From the NCBI RefSeq assembly GCF_018139545.1, contig NZ_JAGSPJ010000007.1:62001-126000 (forward strand): a stretch of DNA of 64,000 bases. Reading direction: 5' to 3'. The notes below the pieces were generated by a model. The model had not been told where the DNA came from. It was given only the letters and a program-made list of their open reading frames with translations, and searched no databases. The translations under genes and the position numbers were made by a program. Position 1 is the stretch's first letter. Every line of letters starts with the position of its first letter. Below are positions 10,061-19,266 of this stretch, piece by piece. This stretch comes from Affinundibacterium fentianense (GTDB taxonomy: Bacteria; Pseudomonadota; Gammaproteobacteria; Burkholderiales; Burkholderiaceae_D).

Positions 10061-12799
10061 CTAGAGGCGATACGACAAGCGTACACGGAAGGCATTTGAA
10101 TGATTGCCTTCGTTGCTGCGGTAATAACCGTAGTTCAAAATAACAACCCAACCGCTTTCTAACAATAAATCACCGCCAATTCCCATGTGGAATAGGCGTC
10201 GATCTAACTCACTACCTTTGATGATATAGGCAGGACTATCCAGATTGTCGAGATAGTTCATGCGTGTGTCGTCATGCTTACCAAGATCGCGTTGATACTC
10301 CAAGCGCAGACGAGGAGTTAATTCGCCCCAAGACGTTTTAATTAATGTTTCGGTGTTGGCACCGAGTGTGGTGCGACGGCTATCAAAGCTTTGCGCTTGG
10401 TACGCCAATCCGCTGCTCGCATTGCCTGTTTCGGAGTAGGCACCGATGGTCATCACCGAACGATCTAAACGCAGGTACGGCGATATTTTGAATTGCGTGA
10501 AGTTGATATCAAAACCCACCGATGTCGACCCCATTTTTTGTTTTCCACTCCATTTACCTGTGTGTTGTTGACTGTTGTTTGGGGCCGCACGCCAAATTTC
10601 ATTCGGTGGACCGGACAAGCCGCTGCTGGAATTCGTAACATTGGCAATACGGGTGTAGTCGCTTTGAATGTCGTTGACTCCGATGACCCAGGAAAAATGC
10701 CAAGCGGGAAATGGGCTGAGTTGGCCGTACTGGCTGATATTGCGAGCATTTGCCACCATGGTCGTTGCTAGACCCGGCAATTCCCCCCGATTGCTCGCAT
10801 ACCCCAAGCCAAAACCGAGTACAGTTTCCGGATTGCCCACGCAGCGATCACCGCCTATGCTCATGCCGCCGTTACTTTGTTTAATAGCATAGTCGCTGGC
10901 AATTGAGCTAAAAGAATTCAGCCCGCTCACCCATAGACTTAATCTCCCACATTCGTCTGCTTGCTTCTTTTTTTCTGTTTCATTTCTGAGTGCTGAATAT
11001 TGACTAGAAATTTCGTGCAAGCGGCTGTTGAAATTCTCTAACTGCAATCGTTCAAATTGATTGATCACCGCCGCCTTCGCTACTTGAAGTGCTTGAATCG
11101 CTTTGTCCTGAGTTGGATCGGGCCGTGCTGTGACGGTGATGCCTATCAATGCTGGTGCTGAGTTGAGGCCATTTGCATTCACCATCACGCGCATTTGGTC
11201 CACGCCAGCATAATTCAAATCTGCGCGTATGGTGAGCCTGCTATCATTTAATACGGCAATTCCATGCGCTGGCTGACTGATAATCTGGAATGTCGTCGCC
11301 GCGCCTGCCGTATTGCTCACTAAACTAGATAGATCGAGGCTGACAGTATTGCCTGCCAAGACTACCAGGTTTGCATTCCGTATTTCGGGTGGCTTGGCCT
11401 TAATTACCACAGTCACCGTAACGGGCGCGGAGCTTCCCGCAGAATTCGTCGCAACATAGCTAAAGCTATCTGTCCCGATAAAATTGAGTGTGGGCGTATA
11501 CCTAATTTCCAATCCACTCACGCTTGCTGTTCCGTGACTTGCTGGCGTTATGATACGCAAATTATCGACTGCGCCAGAGATGATCGGACGGATGATACTC
11601 ACACCATCGTTTACATTGAGAGTCAGCTCACCCGGTTGTGCGACGGGTGCGATCTGTTTGATGATCAGACTAGCGATTGCTTCGTTGGATTTGCCACTCG
11701 CATTAGTGGCGATGTAGCTAAAGCTGTCGTCACCACTAAAGTCTTTGTTCGGCGTATAAATAAAGTTTTGTCCATTCACACTGACCGTGCCGTGGATAGG
11801 CATTTTGCTGATGCTCAGTTGCACAAATTTCCCTGTCACGCTAGCGGCAATGCTATTCGCATTGCTGTTCGCCATGACCTCGGCGTTAATCGGATTGGCG
11901 ATGGGTAATGGCAAAGGTTTGATGTTGATACTAATGAGTGCTGGTGTGGATCGGGAATTGGCATTCTTCGCAATATACGTGATGCTATCTGATCCACTGT
12001 ACCCGGAGCTTGGTGTAAATAAAATGGCTTTGCCACTGATTGTGGCATTGCCATGTTGAGGAGGTGTGACGATCTCTATATCGCTTGCTGCGGCGCTGAT
12101 TTGTGTTTGTATCAGATTTGCTTGGCTATTTGCCTCAACGCTGATTGAGAGTGGGTTTGCAGTCAGCGGAGCGCTAATTACGTTGATGTAAATCGGAACG
12201 GCTTCTGAATTGCCAGAAAAATTGCTCGCTACGAGCATGATGATGTCGCGTCCAATAAAGGCTTTGTTCGGCGTGTAAATCAAGGATTTACCCTTAATTT
12301 GAGCAATCCCATTTTGTGGCCCCGATTGAATTGACAGTGAAGTGCTGTTGCTAGAGACCAGTAAGTTGATTTGGTTTGCTTGAGAATCACTATAAACCTC
12401 GTTGACAGTAGATTCTAAAGTGGGGCCTTCACCAAGGACAGTAATGCTGACCGTTACAGCAACTGGAAAACCATCTGCATTGTTGAAGGTATAAGTGAAA
12501 GCATCCATTCCCATGTAACCAGGCGTGGGCGTGTAGAGAAAGACAAAATCGGAAAAAGTCAGGGTACCGTGTATCGGTCCGCTCGTGACAGTAATGTTCG
12601 ATGTCGCAGGGTCACCAATATAAAATGCGTTCAGCGCATTATTATTGCTATTCGAGTCGACTGACATCGTCAAGCCAGTGATGGGATCGCCCTGCGCTCG
12701 CGATTCTGATAGAGCGGTGCAATTGAGCAGAATGATGATCAGGCCATAACATCCTAGCCTTAGCCAGCGATGACCTCGAATATTTGATACAAATGACAT
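10061..12799 (-). CDS. Ig-like repeat autotransporter (surface adhesin-like)
   Basis: Predicted type V secreted surface protein of 912 aa. I start it at ATG 12799, six bases after GGAG; an in-frame TTG 12 bases upstream is less likely. A signal peptide (GCYGLIIILLNCTALSESRAQ) is followed by six Ig/cadherin-like modules of about 85-90 residues. Each carries an HGT-type turn, a YTP motif and a D-S/A-F-S/T-Y motif (for example HGTVSVNGQNFIYTPNKDFSGDDSFSYIATN). A short helical segment (about 570-620) leads to a C-terminal beta-barrel of about 270 residues ending in VRLSYRL. Family knowledge suggests adhesion or cell contact; the ligand is unknown. It is convergent with mnmE. Confidence 0.85.
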   Translation of the reverse strand: MSFVSNIRGHRWLRLGCYGLIIILLNCTALSESRAQGDPITGLTMSVDSNSNNNALNAFYIGDPATSNITVTSGPIHGTLTFSDFVFLYTPTPGYMGMDAFTYTFNNADGFPVAVTVSITVLGEGPTLESTVNEVYSDSQANQINLLVSSNSTSLSIQSGPQNGIAQIKGKSLIYTPNKAFIGRDIIMLVASNFSGNSEAVPIYINVISAPLTANPLSISVEANSQANLIQTQISAAASDIEIVTPPQHGNATISGKAILFTPSSGYSGSDSITYIAKNANSRSTPALISINIKPLPLPIANPINAEVMANSNANSIAASVTGKFVQLSISKMPIHGTVSVNGQNFIYTPNKDFSGDDSFSYIATNASGKSNEAIASLIIKQIAPVAQPGELTLNVNDGVSIIRPIISGAVDNLRIITPASHGTASVSGLEIRYTPTLNFIGTDSFSYVATNSAGSSAPVTVTVVIKAKPPEIRNANLVVLAGNTVSLDLSSLVSNTAGAATTFQIISQPAHGIAVLNDSRLTIRADLNYAGVDQMRVMVNANGLNSAPALIGITVTARPDPTQDKAIQALQVAKAAVINQFERLQLENFNSRLHEISSQYSALRNETEKKKQADECGRLSLWVSGLNSFSSIASDYAIKQSNGGMSIGGDRCVGNPETVLGFGLGYASNRGELPGLATTMVANARNISQYGQLSPFPAWHFSWVIGVNDIQSDYTRIANVTNSSSGLSGPPNEIWRAAPNNSQQHTGKWSGKQKMGSTSVGFDINFTQFKISPYLRLDRSVMTIGAYSETGNASSGLAYQAQSFDSRRTTLGANTETLIKTSWGELTPRLRLEYQRDLGKHDDTRMNYLDNLDSPAYIIKGSELDRRLFHMGIGGDLLLESGWVVILNYGYYRSNEGNHSNAFRVRLSYRL

Positions 12800-13145
12800 A
12801 GAGAACTCCAATTGGTTCTTGGTTTAATCCCAGCTAGTAAGCTGTCTGATCGAACTTCAATGCAGTGCGTTTTGGACTGGTTTCAAGATTACTCGCGCGA
12901 TTGATTTTAAGTGCGCGCAAAGACAGGATAGCGTTGTGAAAATTAATTGTGCTATTAGTTCTTGGTGAGTGTCAATTGATAGTTCGATCGTAGATTGATT
13001 GCTTATTGTCTCGATAGATCGCATTTGCCCAATTACTGTGGCGATTTCAACCGGCGCGCAGCATTGCTTGATTGATAAAGTTGCCATATCGAGAGGGAAA
13101 CGTGTAGAGTGCCAATTTTATCCGCAAAGAATGAAGGAGTAGGGA
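12800..13145. other. Intergenic region between divergent autotransporter and methyltransferase genes
   Basis: 346 bp that must hold both promoters. A 76-codon minus-strand frame (12857-13087) has no ribosome binding site and no recognisable family, so I do not call it a gene. No clear operator or hairpin was seen. Confidence 0.5.
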
Positions 13146-14690
13146 ATGGATTGGACCTCAGGTTATGCTTCTGATTTGGTTTACACAGCAGGGTTTTATC
13201 GCGAACAAAGCCCAGTCTATCTGAATTATGGTTGCATTTTGAATGGGATAGAGCCAGTTGACCTAGATCGCGAATTTACCTATTTTGAGTTAGGTTTTGG
13301 ACGTGGTGTCACGTCGAATTTATTAGCAGCATCCCATCCCAATGGGCGTTTTTACGCCGCCGATTTTAACCCTGCCCATGTCGCTGGCGCACGACAGATC
13401 GCTGCGGCTGCCGAACTGGATAATCTACGCTTACTTGAAAACAGCTTTGAAGAATTGGCGAAAGGCGCGGTCGCCGATTTACCGCAATTTGATTTCATTA
13501 CATTGCACGGTATTTACACCTGGGTGACTGCTGAAAATCGCCAATATATCGTCGATTTCCTGACGCGTTATTTGAAACCCGGCGGTATTGTTTATCTGAG
13601 CTATAACGCAATGCCGGGTTGGGCATCGTCATTGCCTTTACAGCGATTGATCGTTGATCACGCAGAGCTGAATCCTGCGCGCAGCGACGTGCAGATGGAT
13701 AATGCGAGCGATTTCATCGCAAAACTGAGTAGCTTGAATCCTGCCTATTTAGCCAATAATTTGAGTGCTGAGTCACGTGTTAAGAAATTAAAAACGGCAA
13801 AGAAGAATTACTTAGTGCACGAGTATATGCACAAACATTGGCAGCCTATGTACCATGCGGATGTTGCGCGTGATCTAGCTAACGCGAAACTTGAATACGT
13901 CGGTTCTGCAGAATTGCATAATGTTTACCGCGGCTTGTATTTGAACCCAGACCGCATGGCATTCTTAAATTCCATCAGTGATCCAACCATGCGCGAAACG
14001 GTGGTGGACTATATGACCAATACCGCATTCCGTAAAGACATTTTCGTACGTGGTGCGCGTCGGATCAATAGTGCGCGTCAGGCAGAATTGTTGAATACAG
14101 CGGGTATCGCTTTGTCGATTCCTGCCAAAGATTTGGCAACCAAAGTTAGTCTCGTCAATTGTGAATTTACTGGTAGTTCACAAATTTATGATCCGGTTTT
14201 TGAAGCAATTAAGGATGGTCCAAAGACTATCCGAGAATTGAGTGAATTGCCTTCGATGCGAGGTAAGAAAATTTCGACGATCGCCGAAATTGTGACTTTG
14301 CTTGTTGCGTCGAATCAAGTATCGATTTTCTTTGAGTCGAGAAAATCGCTCGATAAGGCGGCGGCAAAACGAATGAATGCTGTGATCGCAAAGCAGGTTC
14401 AGTATGGCGATGAATTTCATGCATATTGTTCAACTTTGACAGGCTGTGGCGTCAGTGCAAGCTATCAAGAAAATCTCCTATTGTGGGCAATGTTAAATCA
14501 TCCTGGTATAGAAGATGCGGAGAAACTCGCGCGCTTTGCAGTTCGAATTTTGTACGCACAAAATCTGCAATTACTCAAAGACGGCAAAGCAATTGTCGGT
14601 GATGAAGAAAATGCGCTTGAATTACAAGCACAATTTGCGCAATTCATTGAGCATAAAGTCCCAGTGTGGAAATCCTTAGGCTTGTTTTAG
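13146..14690 (+). CDS. SAM-dependent methyltransferase with methyltransferase regulatory domain
   Basis: 514-aa class I methyltransferase. Residues 1-190 contain the Rossmann fold with the SAM-binding glycine motif FELGFGRG (about 49-56) and the acidic FYAADFNPAH strand-2 motif. The middle and C-terminal parts (about 220-510) match the regulatory-domain architecture that follows such methyltransferases in proteobacteria. The substrate is unknown. The start is supported by AAGGAG a few bases upstream. It is monocistronic, ending 40 bp before a terminator. Confidence 0.85.
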   Translation: MDWTSGYASDLVYTAGFYREQSPVYLNYGCILNGIEPVDLDREFTYFELGFGRGVTSNLLAASHPNGRFYAADFNPAHVAGARQIAAAAELDNLRLLENSFEELAKGAVADLPQFDFITLHGIYTWVTAENRQYIVDFLTRYLKPGGIVYLSYNAMPGWASSLPLQRLIVDHAELNPARSDVQMDNASDFIAKLSSLNPAYLANNLSAESRVKKLKTAKKNYLVHEYMHKHWQPMYHADVARDLANAKLEYVGSAELHNVYRGLYLNPDRMAFLNSISDPTMRETVVDYMTNTAFRKDIFVRGARRINSARQAELLNTAGIALSIPAKDLATKVSLVNCEFTGSSQIYDPVFEAIKDGPKTIRELSELPSMRGKKISTIAEIVTLLVASNQVSIFFESRKSLDKAAAKRMNAVIAKQVQYGDEFHAYCSTLTGCGVSASYQENLLLWAMLNHPGIEDAEKLARFAVRILYAQNLQLLKDGKAIVGDEENALELQAQFAQFIEHKVPVWKSLGLF

Positions 14691-14730
14691 GCCAAAAAGC
14701 GAAGCTGCATAGGAATTGCAAATCCTAAGA

Positions 14731-14761
14731 AAAGCCCGTGAAAACATCACGGGCTTTTTTA
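14731..14761. terminator. Bidirectional terminator between methyltransferase and DUF4286 genes
   Basis: Stem AAAGCCCGTGA (14731-14741) / TCACGGGCTTT (14747-14757) with T run on the plus side and a TTTTCTT tail on the minus side. It overlaps the stop codon of the convergent small gene. Confidence 0.9.
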
Positions 14762-15064
14762 TTGGTTGATTCTCCACTCTTGTTTTGACTCGAAAACTTG
14801 ACGTGAGACTTCGCAGCCGTCTGGGAAATGTTGCATAAAGTCGGCGCGCAAGGCGTTCGCATGGGCTGCAATATAGCGATCATAGTCAGCCCGCTTCGGG
14901 GTTTGATAGCAAGTGCGAAAATGTCCCTCTTCATTCTGTTCAAATTGAATAAAAGTGAAACACAGAGTGTCCCAGATTTCGGGGATATGTTTTTCGCGCA
15001 TGTAGCGTTCAAAAGCAGCTTGCAAATCGGTACGAACTTTGACGGTGACTTCATAGCTAAGCAT
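14759..15064 (-). CDS. DUF4286 family protein
   Basis: 101-aa soluble protein: MLSYEVTVKVRTDLQAAFERYMREKHIPEI..., the DUF4286 pattern of an alpha-beta barrel-like small protein with two strands flanking helices. AAGGAAAA upstream of ATG 15064 supports the start. The function is unknown. It is convergent with the methyltransferase gene and shares its terminator. Confidence 0.75.
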   Translation of the reverse strand: MLSYEVTVKVRTDLQAAFERYMREKHIPEIWDTLCFTFIQFEQNEEGHFRTCYQTPKRADYDRYIAAHANALRADFMQHFPDGCEVSRQVFESKQEWRINQ

Positions 15065-15366
15065 GATAGTTTTCCTTGAATTGCATTCTTTTGTTTGGGA
15101 AAGGGCGCGTTGCTCAATATCTTTTGAACAGCGCTCTCTATTAATTTTTATTTATTATATTGCTTCTTTAATACAGCTGCTCCTAGGAGTGCATTACAAA
15201 ATACAACGCAAGCGTTGCTTTTCGACATCTTTCCAGATAAAAACTTGCTGTGCTGCACGCGATCGCCAAATTGCACGCCTATACTGGTTTTACACCAGTC
15301 AACTTGCCTAGGCAACAGACTGGGTGAGCTTGTCAATTTGGTTGATTCACAATAGAGGAGCAAAAA
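15065..15366. other. Intergenic region upstream of porin/PstS-like operon, with palindromes
   Basis: 302 bp with no convincing gene. It holds a 12-bp perfect palindrome TTGCCTAGGCAA (15304-15315). This is nested inside a wider inverted repeat CCAGTC...GACTGG and next to ACTGGT-TTTAC-ACCAGT. The element lies 50-80 bp before the porin start, where an operator or leader hairpin would act. Confidence 0.5.
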
Positions 15367-16518
15367 ATGGGAAGAGTGAAAACAGTCAGTATTCGTAGTG
15401 CACTTGCTTTTTTGTGTTTTTCGGGAGTTTCAGGCGTTAGCCAGGCGATTGACTTTACATATTCAGGCTTCGGCAATATCACTGCGGGTCGTGTCTTTAG
15501 TGCTGCTGGTTTAGAGACCGGCTTTCCGGACAATACAAAGTGGCAATGTCCTTGTTATATCGCGGATTACTCGCATGGTAGTGTCTATGAAAAACGGTGG
15601 AATTTTGCACCGGAATCGCGTTTTGGATTTCAAGGTACCGCGAGCTTTACCGATAATTTTTCGTTCACTGGCCAGTTGATGGCTAGGCATGCGGCAGGAG
15701 ACGCGGATCTCGCTGTTGAGCAAGCGTTTTTTAGTTACAACATTAGCCCGAAATTCACGCTGCAAGTAGGAAGAAAACGTTTGCCGCTGTTTTTCTATTC
15801 TGACTTCCAAGACGTGGCTTTTGCTTATAATTGGGCGCGTGTGCCGCCCGATGTTTATGGCTGGCCAGTCGTCAATTACAACGGCGCAAATTTGACCTTC
15901 CGCGACGATATTGGCGGATGGGCAGTTAAATCAACAGTCTATGTTGGGAAAGAACATTCGAAAGAAGTGCCAATTGCGAAACTAGGCGATCCATCTCGCG
16001 TCGATGTCGAGTGGGATAATATGTATGGCATCGATTTAGAATTGAATCGAGATTGGTTTACAGCGCGTGCTGCGATAAATAAATCTAAGCAGCGACGATT
16101 GCGTTTAGGCCCAAATGGTTTGGAGCAATTCTCACCAGATCCAGTGGAATTTGGTAAGTCTTCGCCACAAACTTATTCGTCCTTGTCGCTCAATGTTGAT
16201 CGTGACAATTTAGTCGTCCGTAGTGAATTTTCTCGAGTCAATGCAGCGCCAGCACGAGGTAGTTATAAAGGTTATCTGATCGGCGCGGGTTATCGAATGG
16301 GCGACTTTTTGCCAATGCTGACCGTCAGTCGTTTGAACGCATATGGGTCGACTGGTGCTCCAGAAGAAGTGGATAGAAATATTGGCGTGAGTATGCGCTA
16401 CCAGTTAAGTGATGGCAGTGCTTTGAAATTACAGTTGGACCGCAGCCGCTGGGATTTCTTAAATGGTACGGACAATACGCGTAAATTAATTACAGTCTCG
16501 TACGACTTTACTTTCTAA
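15367..16518 (+). CDS. Outer-membrane porin-like protein
   Basis: 383-aa predicted beta-barrel. A signal peptide (SALAFLCFSGVSGVSQA) precedes FTYSGFGNITAGR, a typical first strand, and the protein ends in LITVSYDFTF with a C-terminal aromatic residue for BAM recognition. Many alternating amphipathic strands are visible, including QVGRKRLPLFFYSDFQDVAFAYNW, the barrel motif common in selective porins. GAGGAG precedes ATG 15367. It is followed 12 bp later by a PstS-like periplasmic protein, suggesting a joint role in uptake of phosphate or another anion. The substrate is not proven. Confidence 0.8.
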   Translation: MGRVKTVSIRSALAFLCFSGVSGVSQAIDFTYSGFGNITAGRVFSAAGLETGFPDNTKWQCPCYIADYSHGSVYEKRWNFAPESRFGFQGTASFTDNFSFTGQLMARHAAGDADLAVEQAFFSYNISPKFTLQVGRKRLPLFFYSDFQDVAFAYNWARVPPDVYGWPVVNYNGANLTFRDDIGGWAVKSTVYVGKEHSKEVPIAKLGDPSRVDVEWDNMYGIDLELNRDWFTARAAINKSKQRRLRLGPNGLEQFSPDPVEFGKSSPQTYSSLSLNVDRDNLVVRSEFSRVNAAPARGSYKGYLIGAGYRMGDFLPMLTVSRLNAYGSTGAPEEVDRNIGVSMRYQLSDGSALKLQLDRSRWDFLNGTDNTRKLITVSYDFTF

Positions 16519-16530
16519 GGGAGCGCTAAC

Positions 16531-16974
16531 ATGAAATTTTCCTTAAAAAAGTCGACCCTTCAAACCTTGATGTTCGCCCTTGGTGGAAGCGTCATGTTCA
16601 ATCTAGCCAATACTGCTGTGGCAGCCGACGTGGTGGTTATCGTTAATCCTGCGAATTCGGCAGCGATTGACGAAGAGCAAATCGCGAAGATATTTTTGGG
16701 GCAAACGAAAACTTTCTCGAATGGCGCTGAAGCAACGCCAATAGATCAAAAAGAGGGACCTGTTCGAGAGGAGTTTGGAAATAAAATGTTGAAGAAAAAT
16801 CCTTCGCAATTGAAGGCTCAGTGGGCGCGTCAAATTTTCACTGGTGGTGCGAAGCCGCCAAAAGAAATGGGCAGTGATGATGAAATTTTAAAATTCGTTG
16901 CGAGTAATCCTGGCGCCATCGCCTATATGGATGCGTCTAAGGTTAACAAGTCGGTGAAAGTAATTAAACATTAG
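16531..16974 (+). CDS. PstS-like short periplasmic substrate-binding protein
   Basis: 147-aa protein with signal peptide (ending NTAVAA) and a PBP-like domain. DVVVIVNPANSAAIDEEQIAKIFLGQTKTFSNG, then a phosphate-type tail GAIAYMDASKVNKSVKVI, match short stand-alone PstS-like proteins. These lack the second lobe of true PstS (over 300 aa). It follows the porin gene by 12 bp, so the two are probably co-transcribed. No pstCAB genes are present here. Confidence 0.8.
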   Translation: MKFSLKKSTLQTLMFALGGSVMFNLANTAVAADVVVIVNPANSAAIDEEQIAKIFLGQTKTFSNGAEATPIDQKEGPVREEFGNKMLKKNPSQLKAQWARQIFTGGAKPPKEMGSDDEILKFVASNPGAIAYMDASKVNKSVKVIKH

Positions 16975-17010
16975 TTGGACTTGCTGCTCTAAGTCGTTTC
17001 GTCTCAATTC

Positions 17011-17039
17011 AAAGCGAGCGTGTTTAAGCTCGCTTTTTT
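17011..17039 (+). terminator. Terminator after porin/PstS-like operon
   Basis: Stem AAAGCGAGC (17011-17019) / GCTCGCTTT (17028-17036) and a T run. It lies just before the stop of the convergent LysR gene. Confidence 0.9.
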
Positions 17040-17044
17040 GTTCC

Positions 17045-17923
17045 TCAACCGAGCGCTTCAGCCCGTAATAGTTCGGTTAGTCGACGTCCTGCTCGGCCTA
17101 GCGCCTGATCCCGACGATGCACCAAACGAGGTGTGAAACGATAGCGAGAACCTTCGTCAAATTGAATTTCGATTAGTTGCTTTTTTTTGAGTTCTTGCTT
17201 GACTAAGAAGACAGGCATCCATCCGTAGCCCAGTCCCATCAATAAAGCTTCTTTTTTCGCAAAAAAACCATCGAGATAAAAGACACGTTCGCTTCCAAAA
17301 ACGTGTTGATCATTGCCACTTCGAATAGAATCCTGAACCGAGAGTTCTGTATGCTCTTGCAACTGGGCCAAATTAACAGTACGCATTTGGGCTAGCGTGT
17401 GCTCGGGAGCAACGCATAAAACACACTCGATCCCAGCAAGTTCTTCAGCGTGCAAATGTGGATGGGGAACGAAGTCTTTGACTAACATGAGATCTGCCCT
17501 CTCAGTCTCGAACCTATGTTGTACTCCTTGTAAAAATTCCACCTTGACCTGTACGCGCGTCGGCGCACCCTCTTGTGCAAGGCCTTTTAAAGCCTTCAGT
17601 ACAGTTTGCAAGGGCAGGATTCCATCTACGATCACCAGGAGTTTTGCTTCCCATTCCTGATTTAACTCACGCGCTAGGGCTTCGAGTTGGTTCGCTTGTA
17701 TCAGCAAGCGCCTTCCCTCATTGAGGATGACTTCACCAGCGGCTGTGAGTTTGACGCGATATCCGTCACGATCGAGCAAACTGAGTCCTAGTTGTTGTTC
17801 TAATTGCTTAATTTGATAACTGATTGCCGATTGCGCGCGGTGTAAACGTTGAGCCGCTTTCGCAACGCTACCTTCACGTACGACGGTATCTAAAGCCAAC
17901 ATGAAATTGAGATCTAGACTCAT
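17045..17923 (-). CDS. LysR-family transcriptional regulator
   Basis: 292-aa LysR regulator. The start at ATG 17923 is chosen because GAGGGGA lies just upstream; the frame stays open to 17947. The winged-helix HTH occupies residues 1-60 (NFMLALDTVVREGSVAKAAQRLHRAQSAISYQIKQLE), followed by the linker helix and a periplasmic-binding-like effector domain (about 90-290). It is transcribed divergently from the HPPD gene, the usual LysR arrangement, so control of tyrosine catabolism is likely. The inducer is unknown. Confidence 0.9.
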   Translation of the reverse strand: MSLDLNFMLALDTVVREGSVAKAAQRLHRAQSAISYQIKQLEQQLGLSLLDRDGYRVKLTAAGEVILNEGRRLLIQANQLEALARELNQEWEAKLLVIVDGILPLQTVLKALKGLAQEGAPTRVQVKVEFLQGVQHRFETERADLMLVKDFVPHPHLHAEELAGIECVLCVAPEHTLAQMRTVNLAQLQEHTELSVQDSIRSGNDQHVFGSERVFYLDGFFAKKEALLMGLGYGWMPVFLVKQELKKKQLIEIQFDEGSRYRFTPRLVHRRDQALGRAGRRLTELLRAEALG

Positions 17924-18126
17924 GTTCCCCTCGTTAAGAAAGTTCATCGAAAAATTTGATGATGTTTAGCTAAATATTAAGCTTTTTTTGTTGATTTGTC
18001 TTGATTAAAGTAACGAGCAATGCGTGAGTTTGTGAAAGCCTAACAAGCTAGAACAGCTCATGAACTTACAACACAAATCGCCGGGAACTGAAACGTAGAT
18101 CGGCGTGAAAATTCGGGAGACTTAGA
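17924..18126. promoter_or_regulatory. Divergent LysR/HPPD control region
   Basis: About 200 bp with the imperfect inverted repeat CATCGAAAAATTTGATG near 17945-17961 and the palindrome TTTAGCTAAA (17965-17974). These are candidate LysR sites close to the regulator's own start. GGGAGA precedes the HPPD ATG. Confidence 0.45.
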
Positions 18127-19161
18127 ATGACAACAGCAAATCCATTAAATTTACGCGGGATTGAGTTCACAGAGTTTTGCGGACCGTCCGCTGCACATCT
18201 TGAACAGCTATTCTGGGCTTTTGGTTTTTCAAAATTGCGTCAGCATCCGACGAAAGCAATTAGTTATTTCCGCCAAAATGATATTCACTTTTTGATTAAT
18301 CATGAACAAGCTGGATTTTCGGCTGAATTTGCCAAGAAGCATGGACCATCAATTTGTTCCATGGGGTGGCGAGTTGACGATGCCACTTTCGCCTTAGAGG
18401 AAGCCGTAAAGCGTGGCGCTCGAGCTGTCGCCGACAGTGATAAAGACCATGCTTATCCTGCGGTTTACGGGATTGGCGATAGTGTGATTTATTTTATTGA
18501 GCCTGCTTCGGGAGCGTCTTCGATCTATGAACGGGATTTCATCGCCTTGGCATCTCCCTTAATCCAAGCTGAAAAAGGTTTCTTGACAGTCGACCATTTG
18601 ACCAACAATGTGCCATTTGGCGAACAGGAAAAATGGGCAGACTTCTACAAGAATATTTTTGGATTTACCGAAGTTCGTTACTTCGATATCCAAGGCGCCA
18701 AGACGGGTTTGACGAGCTATGCCTTGCGGTCACCTGACGGTAGCTTTTGTATCCCGATCAATCAACCCAAAAACGAACAAGATCAAATCGCCGAATACCT
18801 GCGTGACTATAATGGTCCAGGGGTGCAACACTTGGCCTTTCTTACGAGAGATATTTTGTCTTCTCTCGATCAATTACAGGGCAGTGAAATTGAAACCTTG
18901 GATATCGATGATGAGTATTATCAGGATGTTTTCCAACGGGTTCCCCATGTTCGTCAAGATCATGCACGTATCGCACAACACCAAGTACTGGTTGACGGTG
19001 ACGAGGATGGCTATTTACTTCAAATATTCACTAAAAATATTATTGGCCCCATCTTTATTGAAATTATTCAGAGAGAAAATAATTTGAGCTTTGGTGAAGG
19101 TAATTTTGGCGCTCTGTTCCGTTCAATTGAAAAAGATCAGGAACGTCGCGGCGTGATTTGA
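18127..19161 (+). CDS. hppD: 4-hydroxyphenylpyruvate dioxygenase
   Basis: Non-haem iron enzyme converting 4-hydroxyphenylpyruvate to homogentisate in tyrosine degradation. The product is 344 aa, typical of bacterial HPPD. Two VOC-type halves are present. The iron ligands are visible as His in TVDHLTNNV (about 158), His in GVQHLAF (about 236) and Glu in GPIFIEIIQR (about 317). The C-terminal helix region FGEGNFGALFRSIE closes the active site in this family. A LysR gene diverges upstream and a VOC protein follows. Confidence 0.97.
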   Translation: MTTANPLNLRGIEFTEFCGPSAAHLEQLFWAFGFSKLRQHPTKAISYFRQNDIHFLINHEQAGFSAEFAKKHGPSICSMGWRVDDATFALEEAVKRGARAVADSDKDHAYPAVYGIGDSVIYFIEPASGASSIYERDFIALASPLIQAEKGFLTVDHLTNNVPFGEQEKWADFYKNIFGFTEVRYFDIQGAKTGLTSYALRSPDGSFCIPINQPKNEQDQIAEYLRDYNGPGVQHLAFLTRDILSSLDQLQGSEIETLDIDDEYYQDVFQRVPHVRQDHARIAQHQVLVDGDEDGYLLQIFTKNIIGPIFIEIIQRENNLSFGEGNFGALFRSIEKDQERRGVI

Positions 19162-19266
19162 ATTTCAAACTCAGTTCGAAGCAATGCATGAATGATGGGG
19201 CATCAACTGCATCGCGATCAAAAACGATCATTTGACTTTTGTGGCGACTCAAACAAGGAGACAGTT

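Noticed and set aside
12857..13087. 76-codon minus-strand ORF between the autotransporter and methyltransferase genes
   Set aside because: No ribosome binding site and no recognisable family; it lies in a divergent promoter region.
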